From positions 1-12,692 of the forward strand of contig JABJIU010000144.1 of the NCBI GenBank assembly GCA_018661145.1: DNA of 12,692 nt, given 5' to 3'. Shown in pieces: positions 1 through 6,681 of the stretch. Within the stretch, counting starts at the first letter, position 1. Every line of letters begins with the position of its first letter. The stretch comes from Pseudomonadota bacterium. GTDB lineage: Bacteria > Pseudomonadota > Gammaproteobacteria > Arenicellales > UBA868. A model generated the notes under the pieces. That model had not been told where the DNA came from, ran no database searches, and saw only the letters and a list, made by a program, of their open reading frames with translations. The position numbers and the translations under genes were made by a program.

Positions 1-157
1 ATATTTCGGCCAGGGAGGCCAGATTGCGTGGCTGGAGGCGACGCTTATGGAGCGGGTAGCCAGGCTTTTTATCTTGATCATCGTGGGAGCCATCGCGTAC
101 TTTGGATCACTTTACCTGATGCGGGTTCGAGTACACCAGTTCCTGGAACGGCCCTAG
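1..157 (+). CDS. murJ: MurJ (MviN) lipid II flippase, C-terminal end only (partial at window start)
   Basis: An open frame runs in from the left edge (codons begin at base 2) and stops at the TAG at 155-157. The roughly 51 visible residues begin YFGQGGQIAWLEATLMERV. They continue into a hydrophobic segment (LFILIIVGAIAYFGSLYLM) and end in a short basic tail, VRVHQFLERP. A final transmembrane helix followed by a short charged tail is how MurJ proteins end, and murJ commonly lies just upstream of ribF in gammaproteobacteria. MurJ is the inner-membrane MOP-superfamily flippase that exports lipid II for peptidoglycan synthesis. The call rests on this short tail plus gene order; another polytopic membrane protein is possible. 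The last base of its stop codon is the first base of the next gene's proposed GTG start. Confidence 0.72.
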   Translation, partial: YFGQGGQIAWLEATLMERVARLFILIIVGAIAYFGSLYLMRVRVHQFLERP

Positions 158-585
158 TGATTTCCAGTCCGCTGTCCGCAGAGGTGATTGCTTCGATCGG
201 TCATCCGAGTGAAACGAGGCAGTTCGCCCTCTCTGAAGCAAAACAGGTGCTGCCGATCTTAAGAAAGGTGACTACCGCCGCATCCGAGGAACTTGTGCCC
301 TACCAGGACCAGATGACGACGTTGCTTGATTGCGATCCGCGGCAGCGTCCAATGAAGCACGAGTTTGAGCAGATTGTCCGGAAATGGATTTCCCAAGTGC
401 AACGGTTGGGTCTACGAGTGTCGGGACTATGGGAAGTCGGTTTTGATACAGGTGACGGCTATCTGTGTTGGCGCCATCCTGAACTCCGTCTGGCATACTT
501 TCGGTATTACGAAGAAGACTTCTCGCGTCGCCGGCCTATTGCTCAGGTTATCGAAGAAGATCAGCCCGAATGGGCATACCAGTAA
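157..585 (+). CDS. DUF2203-like small protein between murJ and ribF
   Basis: A 142-aa protein if it starts at GTG 157. I chose that start because GGAAC at 145-149 gives a plausible ribosome site and because it overlaps the murJ stop by one base (TAGTG). The open frame reaches further upstream to ATG 28, but that part lies inside murJ coding sequence. The C-terminal half resembles the DUF2203 family as I recall it: an early FALSEAKQVLPILRKV helix, a central charged helical region, then GDGYLCWRHPEL and a terminal YYEEDFSRRRPI, which is like the family's 'LCW...W(H)...GF..R.P' ending. There is no signal peptide or membrane segment, so it is probably cytosolic. No biochemical function is known to me for this family. 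It sits 19 bp before ribF and is probably co-transcribed with it. Confidence 0.65.
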   Translation: MISSPLSAEVIASIGHPSETRQFALSEAKQVLPILRKVTTAASEELVPYQDQMTTLLDCDPRQRPMKHEFEQIVRKWISQVQRLGLRVSGLWEVGFDTGDGYLCWRHPELRLAYFRYYEEDFSRRRPIAQVIEEDQPEWAYQ

Positions 586-604
586 CACCCCGTTAGAGCC
601 TCAA

Positions 605-1540
605 ATGATACTGATTCGCGATTTCTATAATGTCCAGGAGCGGCATCGCCCCTCCGTGGTCACGATTGGCAACTTTGATGGCGTGCATGCTGGACATATC
701 CAACTGCTGACCCTTTTGAAAAAACAAGCCCATGCGCTTGGGGTGAAAGCTACCGCAATGACCTTCGAACCCCACCCACACGAATATTTCAGTCCGCAGA
801 ATGCACCCCCGCGACTGCTCCGGTGGCGGGACAAGATCGAGAAGTTGGCAGAAGCGGGTGTAGATCAGATCTTCTCGCTTCGATTCAACCAGGCGTTGGC
901 GCAGACCTCGGCTGAGGATTTTGTAAAAAAGTACCTCGTCGACGGCCTGGGTGTCCGTCATGTGGTAATTGGCGATGACTTTCGTTTCGGACGAAAGCGC
1001 GCGGGTGACGTCCACTTGTTGAGTGAACTCGGTGAGCGATGGGGTTTTAGTATCAGTACGGTCGATACCTATCTGATCGGCAGCGAGCGCGTGAACAGTA
1101 CGCGGATCCGTGAGGCGCTAAGGCGGGATAATTTTGACCTTGCCGAAGAGCTTCTGGGCTATCGCTATGTCATTCAGGGTCGCGTGGCCCATGGGGACAA
1201 GCGGGGACGCACCATCGGCTTTCCTACCGCCAACATCGTAATGCCGCATGACAATGTACCCGTCTGGGGTGTCTATGCGGTCCGCATACACTTAGATGAT
1301 AAGGGTTCCTATTCTGGCGTTGCGAATATTGGAATCAGGCCAACCGTGGGCGGAGAGCGAGTCTTGTTGGAGGCGCATCTCTTCGATTTTGCCGAAGAGA
1401 TCTACGGCAGTCGCATCCGAGTTGAATTTATGGCGAAGATACGTCCAGAGCGTCGCTTTGAATCTTTCGAGGCTCTGAAAGAGCAAATCGCTCGCGACTC
1501 AACTGCGGCGCAGCAGTGGTTTGAAGGTCAACGAGGATAA
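605..1540 (+). CDS. ribF: Bifunctional riboflavin kinase / FAD synthetase RibF
   Basis: A 311-aa cytosolic enzyme that phosphorylates riboflavin to FMN and adenylylates FMN to FAD. The N-terminal nucleotidyltransferase domain shows the IGNFDGVHAGH motif (residues 21-31) and TFEPHPHEYF (53-62). A later stretch carries VIGDDFRFGRKRAGD and the NSTRIREAL segment typical of the FAD synthetase half. The C-terminal riboflavin kinase domain begins around residue 185 and has HGDKRGRTIGFPTANI (196-211) with the PTAN motif, then GVYAVRI and GVANIGIRPTV. The ATG at 605 gives the usual family length. The frame continues upstream to ATG 365 but that extension overlaps the preceding gene in another frame and has no RibF homology. 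The flavins it makes would also serve the flavoprotein near the window's right end. Confidence 0.97.
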   Translation: MILIRDFYNVQERHRPSVVTIGNFDGVHAGHIQLLTLLKKQAHALGVKATAMTFEPHPHEYFSPQNAPPRLLRWRDKIEKLAEAGVDQIFSLRFNQALAQTSAEDFVKKYLVDGLGVRHVVIGDDFRFGRKRAGDVHLLSELGERWGFSISTVDTYLIGSERVNSTRIREALRRDNFDLAEELLGYRYVIQGRVAHGDKRGRTIGFPTANIVMPHDNVPVWGVYAVRIHLDDKGSYSGVANIGIRPTVGGERVLLEAHLFDFAEEIYGSRIRVEFMAKIRPERRFESFEALKEQIARDSTAAQQWFEGQRG

Positions 1541-1563
1541 GGTCGGATTGGCGTGATCTCAGC

Positions 1564-2058
1564 ATGATGATCAACAGGGCGATGCGGCGTGTAGTTTACG
1601 GGCTTGTCTCAGTATTGGTCCTACTCGCCGACTTGGGGAGTAAACGATGGGCCGAGAACTTGTTGGCATCGACTGGGCCGTTGGACAATTTTCCGGGACT
1701 GCGGTTTATCCTTGTCCATAATCATGGCGCCGCGTTTGGCTTTCTCGCCTCTGCCGGGGGTTGGCAACGAGGACTATTTATTGTACTGGCTGTTGCGGTT
1801 ATGGGGTACCTTGGTTGGCGCCTCTGGGTCGCGCGCTCGGAAGAGTCAGTATTAAATCTGGGATTTGCAATGATCCTTGGCGGTGCGGGGGGAAATCTGA
1901 TTGATAGGATCGTTTATGGTTACGTTGTGGATTTCATTGATATTTATGTTGAGAACTGGCATTGGCCTGCCTTTAATGTGGCAGATATGGCCATCAGTAT
2001 CGGAGCGGGTTTGGTGATTCTCGACAGCTTAGGCCTCTTTCGCAGAAAGACGGGCTAG
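1564..2058 (+). CDS. lspA: Lipoprotein signal peptidase II LspA
   Basis: A 164-aa inner-membrane aspartyl protease that cleaves prolipoprotein signal peptides after the Cys has been lipidated. Four hydrophobic segments are visible (about residues 10-23, 69-88, 98-112 and 141-157). Family motifs are VHNHGAAFGFL (51-61), GGAGGNLIDR (106-115), VVDFID (121-126) and FNVADMAI (137-144). D123 and D141 are the expected catalytic pair, matching D124/D143 of the Pseudomonas enzyme from memory. Two adjacent ATGs (1564, 1567) could start it, and no strong Shine-Dalgarno is seen. It follows ribF after 23 bp, although in most gammaproteobacteria ileS lies between these genes. fkpB begins within about 20 bp downstream, so this is one operon. 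Confidence 0.97.
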   Translation: MMINRAMRRVVYGLVSVLVLLADLGSKRWAENLLASTGPLDNFPGLRFILVHNHGAAFGFLASAGGWQRGLFIVLAVAVMGYLGWRLWVARSEESVLNLGFAMILGGAGGNLIDRIVYGYVVDFIDIYVENWHWPAFNVADMAISIGAGLVILDSLGLFRRKTG

Positions 2059-2077
2059 ATCGGTGATAGCCAATCAG

Positions 2078-2530
2078 ATGAGATCGGTCAATCTCAATGA
2101 CAGCCTCGCGATCCATTACCGGATACTGGATTTAAATGGTGTGGTGGTGGAGGACTCTGATCAGGAGCCGATTGTCATTACGGTGGGCGATAACAGTCTT
2201 CCTTCCGTAGTTAGTCAGGCGCTGCTCGGGCAGTGTGCTGGGGATGAGTTCAGACTCAGTATCAGCGCGTCCGACGAAGCATTTGGCAGTTATGACGAAA
2301 GTATGATTCAGTCCTTTGCGCTGAGCGAGTTTGCTGGTGTTGGAGAGGTGACTGTCGGGATGCTGCTTGAATTTTCCATGCCTAACGGAGAAGAGGTCGC
2401 GGGGTACGTGGCGGCAATCAATGATGACCAAGTGTCTGTTGACTTCAACCACCCATTGATTGGGCGGGATTGTGTGTATGAAATTCACGTAGTCGCATTT
2501 CCAGATTCTGACCGGCCGATGGTTTCGTGA
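2078..2530 (+). CDS. fkpB: FKBP-type peptidyl-prolyl cis-trans isomerase FkpB (SlpA)
   Basis: A small cytosolic SlyD/SlpA-type FKBP prolyl isomerase. I place the start at ATG 2078, giving 150 aa, close to the 149 aa of the E. coli protein; GTG 2063, five codons upstream, is an alternative. The order of elements fits SlpA: an N-terminal strand (DSLAIHYRILDLNG), a VGDNSLPSVVSQALLGQCAGDEF segment, ASDEAFGSYDESMIQSF (the start of the inserted IF domain), then VGMLLEFSMPNGEEVAGYVAAINDDQVSVDFNHPLIGRDCVYEIHV. The NHPL(I/A)G motif near the C-terminus is a family hallmark. It lies between lspA and ispH, as in E. coli, and its stop is 16 bp before the preferred ispH start. Confidence 0.95.
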   Translation: MRSVNLNDSLAIHYRILDLNGVVVEDSDQEPIVITVGDNSLPSVVSQALLGQCAGDEFRLSISASDEAFGSYDESMIQSFALSEFAGVGEVTVGMLLEFSMPNGEEVAGYVAAINDDQVSVDFNHPLIGRDCVYEIHVVAFPDSDRPMVS

Positions 2531-2546
2531 GTTGGGAGCAAATGCT

Positions 2547-3485
2547 TTGAAGGCCTTCACGATCGAACTTGCCAATCCTCGTGGTTTCTGTGCCGGTGTA
2601 GATCGGGCCATAACAATCGTAGAGCGCGCGCTACAACAATTTGGTGCACCCATATATGTACGTCACGAAGTGGTCCATAACCGATATGTTGTCAATGACT
2701 TAAAAGAAAAAGGCGCTGTGTTTGTCGATGAGCTTCATGAAGTGCCGGACGGCAGCGCGGTTATTTTCAGCGCACATGGGGTAGCGCGACGCATTCAGGA
2801 CGAGGCCCGTAACCGAGGGCTTAGGGTCCTGGATGCAACCTGTCCTCTGGTCACGAAAGTGCATACTGAGGTCAGCCGTTACGGGCGCGAAGGGAAGAGT
2901 GTCATCTTGGTCGGCCATGGCGGCCACCCAGAGGTAGAGGGGACCATGGGTCAGGCACTGGGTCCGGTTGAACTGGTGGAGAATGTCGAGGATGTCGATG
3001 CGTTGCATGTCGACCCCGGTACCGCGCTCGCTTATGTGACCCAGACAACGTTGTCGGTCGACGACACCGCACGGATTCTCGGACGTTTGCGCGAGCGTTT
3101 TCCTGGGATCGAGGGGCCACGGCGCGACGACATATGTTATGCCACACAGAATCGCCAGGATGCTGTGCGGAAGATCGCCGTCCGTTGCGATGTGGTGTTC
3201 GTGGTGGGTTCAATAACAAGTTCCAATTCCAACAGGCTTCGAGAATTGGCCGAGCATGCTGGTACGAACGCTTTTCTGATTGATGGCGGGGAGGACATTG
3301 ACGATCACATGCTTGGTGACGCGCGCCGAGTTGGGGTCACCGCTGGAGCTTCTGCACCGGAGACCCTGGTTGATGGTGTCATCCGGGAACTCCAGTCTCG
3401 AGGGGGCGTTTTGCCGGCTCCATCAGCACCGATGGACGAGGGCGTAGCTTTTTCGCTTCCGGTGGAACTTCGATACGACGTCTAG
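2547..3485 (+). CDS. ispH: 4-hydroxy-3-methylbut-2-enyl diphosphate reductase IspH
   Basis: The last enzyme of the MEP pathway, a cytosolic [4Fe-4S] reductase converting HMBPP to IPP and DMAPP. The start is non-canonical: TTG 2547 is preceded by GGGAG at 2534-2538 with 8-nt spacing and gives an N-terminus (KAFTIELANPRGFCAGVDRA) that aligns with known IspH. An upstream TTG at 2532 would add five residues but would place the GGGAG inside the gene. The protein is 312 aa, the family's usual size. Cluster cysteines are C15, C99 and C197. Other substrate-pocket elements are HEVVHN (40-45), SAHGV (75-79), GHGGHPE (123-129), VTQTT (164-168) and SSNSNRL (225-231). It is the last housekeeping gene before the accessory region. 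Confidence 0.97.
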   Translation: MKAFTIELANPRGFCAGVDRAITIVERALQQFGAPIYVRHEVVHNRYVVNDLKEKGAVFVDELHEVPDGSAVIFSAHGVARRIQDEARNRGLRVLDATCPLVTKVHTEVSRYGREGKSVILVGHGGHPEVEGTMGQALGPVELVENVEDVDALHVDPGTALAYVTQTTLSVDDTARILGRLRERFPGIEGPRRDDICYATQNRQDAVRKIAVRCDVVFVVGSITSSNSNRLRELAEHAGTNAFLIDGGEDIDDHMLGDARRVGVTAGASAPETLVDGVIRELQSRGGVLPAPSAPMDEGVAFSLPVELRYDV

Positions 3486-3708
3486 TTAATTCGCCCCGGG
3501 GTTGAGGTCGAGGGATCGGGGTTCGTCGCTCTTCAGTCTAGCAGTCCTGATCGGATTCCTTCATGAAGGTTGAGGTCGGTGATCAGGTATAATGCAATCG
3601 GAAGAACTGCAGTTAAAATACACCGACACGTTATAAGCGGTTAAAGCGCTTGTCGTTGTATGGCGGGACTCGATATTGTCGGCCGCCCCGAATTTTTAGG
3701 AGGACGAA
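3486..3708 (+). promoter_or_regulatory. Intergenic regulatory region upstream of the Rieske/aminotransferase/decarboxylase operon
   Basis: This gap separates the housekeeping block from the accessory operon. It contains a perfect 12-bp palindrome CCTTCATGAAGG (3558-3569), a perfect -10-like TATAAT (3588-3593) without a well-spaced -35, and an alternative weak promoter TTGTCG-N16-GATATT (3650-3677). The start of the Rieske gene has a consensus AGGAGG (3698-3703) five bases before ATG 3709. The pentamer TGTCG recurs at 3624-3628 (inverted), 3651-3655 and 3677-3681. GGTTGAGGTCG occurs twice, at 3500-3510 and 3568-3578. No U-tract terminator for ispH is seen, so read-through from the housekeeping operon is possible. 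Which element is the real promoter cannot be settled by eye. Confidence 0.4.
3620..3659. repeat. Imperfect inverted repeat (candidate operator) upstream of the Rieske gene
   Basis: ACACCGACA (3620-3628) and TGTCGTTGT (3651-3659) form a dyad with eight of nine complementary positions around a 22-bp centre that contains TATAAG. It may be a regulator-binding site for the operon. A folded RNA is less likely given the long loop. Confidence 0.35.
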
Positions 3709-5079
3709 ATGACTGAATCTGCGCGATGGACCAACAAGAAATACGGGGGTTATCACACACGGGAAAACCTTGACGATGACGTCGATTTGACTCGTGTCGG
3801 TCCAGCTCAACCATGTGGCGAGTACATGCGTCGTTTCTGGTTTCCGGTGGCGATGACCGAGCAGTTGGGTGAGCGGCCTGTGCCGATTCGGATCTTGGGC
3901 GAGGATCTGGTTATCTTCCGCGACTTAAGCGGCAACATCGGCTTGCTGCATCGGCATTGTTCGCATCGTCGAATGTCACTTGAGTATGGCAGGATTGAAC
4001 AGCACGGGATCCGGTGTGCGTATCACGGGTGGCAGTTTGATGCGGATGGGGCGATTCTTGATACGCCCGGGGAGCCTGCCGACAGCAACATCAAAGAGAA
4101 GATTTGTCACGGGGCGTACCCGATTCACGAGTACAAAGGTCTGGTGTTTGCCTACATGGGGCCGCCGGATGAGAAGCCGGAATTTCCAATCCTTGATAGT
4201 TTCAATATCGAGGGGCACGAGATGATCCCCTACTCGATTCATTCTCCATGCAACTGGCTGCAGGAGAGCGAGAACTCGATGGATCCTTTTCACAGTGTGT
4301 TTCTTCATGGCCGGGTTAATGGGCCGCAGTTTCCGGGCCTGGAGCATTTTGTCGCCCTCCCTGTGGTCCAGTATTTCAAGCGCCCTGAAGGATTTGTTTA
4401 TAGTCATTGTCGTCGCCAGGGTGACCTAATAATGATGCGGTTTCATGATCACATTACTCCCACCATGGCGCAAAACGGCGGAATGTTCCAGAAGCTGGAT
4501 GGCCCTAAGGTCTTCGGCCGGACGAGCCTTACCAAGTGGGTGACACCGATTGATGACACCAACAGTCGTAAATTCGGGTGGCGCCACTTCAACGATGCGG
4601 ATGAGGTTCTCCGCCAGGGAGACAAGAGCGGTGTTGGCTGGGAAAAAGTTGATTTCTATGGTCAGACAGCACATCGAACTCAGGAAGAAAGGCTATCAAG
4701 CCCAGGAGATTGGGAGGCGTGGACCAGCCAGGGACCGATCAATATTCACCAGCGCGAATATCTCGGGACGACTGATGAGGGGGTGTCCATGCTCAGAACG
4801 AAATTGAGAAAAGACATTCGGGCCGTGCAACGAGGGAAACCCGTAGCCCATCCTAAGGGCTCAGAAGCTGCGCCTTACCATACCTATGGAGGTGACACGG
4901 TTCTCAGAATCCCAGAGGATTCTCTGGACGACCCAGGAATAATGCGGCAGGCTCAAAGCCAAGTGGCCAAGATTTACTTCGCGGCTGATCAATATGAAGA
5001 AGGTGATCGGCGTGAGTTTATTTCGGGGGAGATTCACAAGCATTTTGGGAGTGAGGCGGTACGCGGAATGGGGAGCTAA
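3709..5079 (+). CDS. Phthalate-type Rieske non-heme iron oxygenase, large (alpha) subunit
   Basis: A 456-aa cytosolic oxygenase with an excellent ribosome site. The Rieske [2Fe-2S] domain carries C84-S-H86 and C103-A-Y-H106, inside HRHCSHRRMSLEYG and GIRCAYHGW. The catalytic domain shows NWLQESENSMDPFH and VFLHG, placing the iron ligands at H195 and H200, with D192 as the probable inter-subunit electron-transfer residue. The length and the N-terminal MRRFWFPVAM segment fit the phthalate 4,5-dioxygenase branch, which includes ring hydroxylases and O- and N-demethylases; substrate cannot be read from sequence. It heads an operon, and the aminotransferase starts 5 bp after its stop. No ferredoxin reductase or ferredoxin lies in the window, so electrons must come from a partner encoded elsewhere. 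Confidence 0.93.
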   Translation: MTESARWTNKKYGGYHTRENLDDDVDLTRVGPAQPCGEYMRRFWFPVAMTEQLGERPVPIRILGEDLVIFRDLSGNIGLLHRHCSHRRMSLEYGRIEQHGIRCAYHGWQFDADGAILDTPGEPADSNIKEKICHGAYPIHEYKGLVFAYMGPPDEKPEFPILDSFNIEGHEMIPYSIHSPCNWLQESENSMDPFHSVFLHGRVNGPQFPGLEHFVALPVVQYFKRPEGFVYSHCRRQGDLIMMRFHDHITPTMAQNGGMFQKLDGPKVFGRTSLTKWVTPIDDTNSRKFGWRHFNDADEVLRQGDKSGVGWEKVDFYGQTAHRTQEERLSSPGDWEAWTSQGPINIHQREYLGTTDEGVSMLRTKLRKDIRAVQRGKPVAHPKGSEAAPYHTYGGDTVLRIPEDSLDDPGIMRQAQSQVAKIYFAADQYEEGDRREFISGEIHKHFGSEAVRGMGS

Positions 5080-5084
5080 GGAAC

Positions 5085-6176
5085 TTGTCCGATCGACCTG
5101 TTCCGCGCGGTGGCATCAGTGAGATCCGTGGACACATGGTGGCGACGGCGAAGGTCGCATCTACGGACGGGATCTTTATTGCCTCCAATGAGAGTGTTTA
5201 CGGGCCTGGAAATTCCGCACGAGAAGCGATAATCACCAGTGCAGGCGGGGTGGAGAGATACCCGGAAGACGGAACAGCACGACTAGCGAATGCCATTGGT
5301 GCGCGATTCTCGATCGATCCCGGAATGATCTGCTGTGGATTTGGTTCAGATGATTTGCTCGCACGTCTTGCAAGGGCCTACCTCACTCCGGGCGACGAAC
5401 TCATCCACACTTTGCATGGTTACCCCAAGATCCCGAATTACGCCTATGCTAACGATGCGCATCCCGTTGCGGCGAACGACAAAGACTTCACCGCGGATGT
5501 AGACGCCATTCTGGAACGGGTCACGGAACGTACCCGCATTATCATGCTGGCGAACCCTGACAATCCTGCGGGGACCTACCTGAGTGGTGCAGAAGTTCGC
5601 CGGCTGCATGCCAACCTAAACGGCCGGGTCCTGTTGGTGCTTGATTCAGCGTATGCTGAATATGCCGATGCGGCTGATTATGAAGATCCCACCAAGCTGG
5701 TCGAGTCGTCTAACAATGTAGTAATGACTCGAACCTTTTCAAAAGTGTTCGGTTTAGCGGGTCTCAGAGTCGGGTGGGTATACGGCCCCGACGAGATCAT
5801 CGACACGCTCGCCCGAATCGGAATCACATTCCCTGTTTCGGTGGCCGCGCTGGCCGCGTGCGAAGCGGCGCTAGCAGATCATGCGCATTTTGACATGGTA
5901 GTTAGAGAGAACTCCAGGATTCGCGAGATGTTCTCAAGAGAGCTTTCCGAGCTCGGTGTCAAAGTGATCCCGAGTCAGACGAATTTTGTTCTCGCCCAGT
6001 TTCAAGATCCTCAGCGAGCTACTGACGCGCATACGGCACTCGAGGCAGAAGGGATCTTTGCGAGGCGCCTTGTGGGAGGCGATTTTTCAAAATGTATCCG
6101 CTTTACGATGGGGGCCGATACTGAGATGAATCAATGTATTTCCGCGCTGGCAAAATGGCTGGGAACCCGTGACTGA
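5085..6176 (+). CDS. HisC-like class I/II PLP-dependent aminotransferase
   Basis: A 363-aa fold-type I aminotransferase of the histidinol-phosphate aminotransferase group. I use TTG 5085 because GGGGAG at 5070-5075 precedes it by 9 nt and because the family needs the N-terminal segment seen here. Features are an FIASNESVYGPG segment (31-42), CGFGSDD (84-90), LANPDNPAGTY (155-165, with the PLP-contacting Asn157), LDSAYAEY (186-193), and TFSKVFGLAGLRVGW (217-231) with the Schiff-base Lys220. Near the C-terminus CIRFTMG supplies the carboxylate-binding Arg. The substrate loops differ from true HisC (NES-V instead of NEN-P, GFGSDD instead of NGSDE). No other his gene is nearby. It overlaps the next gene by 8 nt, implying translational coupling. 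I infer it makes the 2-oxo acid used by the adjacent decarboxylase rather than histidine. Confidence 0.88.
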   Translation: MSDRPVPRGGISEIRGHMVATAKVASTDGIFIASNESVYGPGNSAREAIITSAGGVERYPEDGTARLANAIGARFSIDPGMICCGFGSDDLLARLARAYLTPGDELIHTLHGYPKIPNYAYANDAHPVAANDKDFTADVDAILERVTERTRIIMLANPDNPAGTYLSGAEVRRLHANLNGRVLLVLDSAYAEYADAADYEDPTKLVESSNNVVMTRTFSKVFGLAGLRVGWVYGPDEIIDTLARIGITFPVSVAALAACEAALADHAHFDMVVRENSRIREMFSRELSELGVKVIPSQTNFVLAQFQDPQRATDAHTALEAEGIFARRLVGGDFSKCIRFTMGADTEMNQCISALAKWLGTRD

Positions 6177-6681
6177 CCCTCTAAGCGGAGAACAAATCCT
6201 CGCGGGTTTGGCGCAGGCAGAGATTGAGTTCGTTGTTGCGCTTCCCGATATTGTTACTTGTGACGAACTGCTCTGGCCGATTGAGCGAAGTCAGTCGTTT
6301 CGGCTGGTTAATGTCTGCAAAGAGGACGAAGGGGTCTCGATCTGCGCGGGAATGTCCTATGCAGAAAAGCGCGCGTTATTGCTTATGCAGCATACCGGGT
6401 TTCTTGATTCCATTAACGCAATCCGTGTGATGGGTATGGACTACCAATTACCGGTTGTCATGATGATTGGGCTGCAGGGTATAGAAAAAGATTGTGCGCC
6501 AACGGATTCTAAGCAGAACGGAGTCCGGATCGTCGAGCCGATTCTCGATGCTATGAGTATCCCTTATCATGTGCTCATCCGGGGCCGTGACGCAGCCGGA
6601 ATCCCGGAAGCGATCGATGAGGCCTACACAGCCTCTCATCCGCTAGTGTTCCTGATCCCCGGCTTCGGAGATGACGCGTGA
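6169..6681 (+). CDS. ComD-like alpha subunit of a ThDP-dependent 2-oxo acid decarboxylase (sulfopyruvate/phosphonopyruvate decarboxylase type)
   Basis: A 170-aa protein equivalent to the PYR (N-terminal) domain of thiamine-diphosphate decarboxylases. Its start, GTG 6169, lies inside the end of the aminotransferase gene. Motifs match ComD-type subunits: FVVALPDI near the N-terminus, NVCKEDEGVSICAGMSYA (48-65) with the probable cofactor-activating Glu54, and LLMQHTGFLDSINAIRV (71-87). ComD/ComE together decarboxylate 3-sulfopyruvate to sulfoacetaldehyde; close relatives act on 3-phosphonopyruvate, and others have unknown substrates. The protein has no CoA- or FAD-binding middle domain, as expected for this split group. 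Its TGA stop overlaps the GTG of the beta subunit, the usual arrangement for obligate partner subunits. The substrate is not determined. Confidence 0.88.
   Translation: MTDPLSGEQILAGLAQAEIEFVVALPDIVTCDELLWPIERSQSFRLVNVCKEDEGVSICAGMSYAEKRALLLMQHTGFLDSINAIRVMGMDYQLPVVMMIGLQGIEKDCAPTDSKQNGVRIVEPILDAMSIPYHVLIRGRDAAGIPEAIDEAYTASHPLVFLIPGFGDDA

Noticed and set aside
28..156. N-terminal extension of the DUF2203-like protein to ATG 28
   Set aside because: The same bases encode the MurJ C-terminal helix in another frame; GTG 157 just after the murJ stop fits better.
365..604. N-terminal extension of ribF by 80 codons back to ATG 365
   Set aside because: It overlaps the DUF2203-like gene in another frame, has no RibF features, and ATG 605 already gives the normal family length.
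2132..2653. 173-aa - strand frame opposite fkpB and ispH
   Set aside because: It lies antisense to two conserved genes with intact motifs and has no recognisable features.
3486..3708. tRNA, attachment site or IS end at the island boundary
   Set aside because: No cloverleaf, no terminal inverted repeats with flanking duplications and no transposase or integrase; only a short direct repeat and a palindrome.
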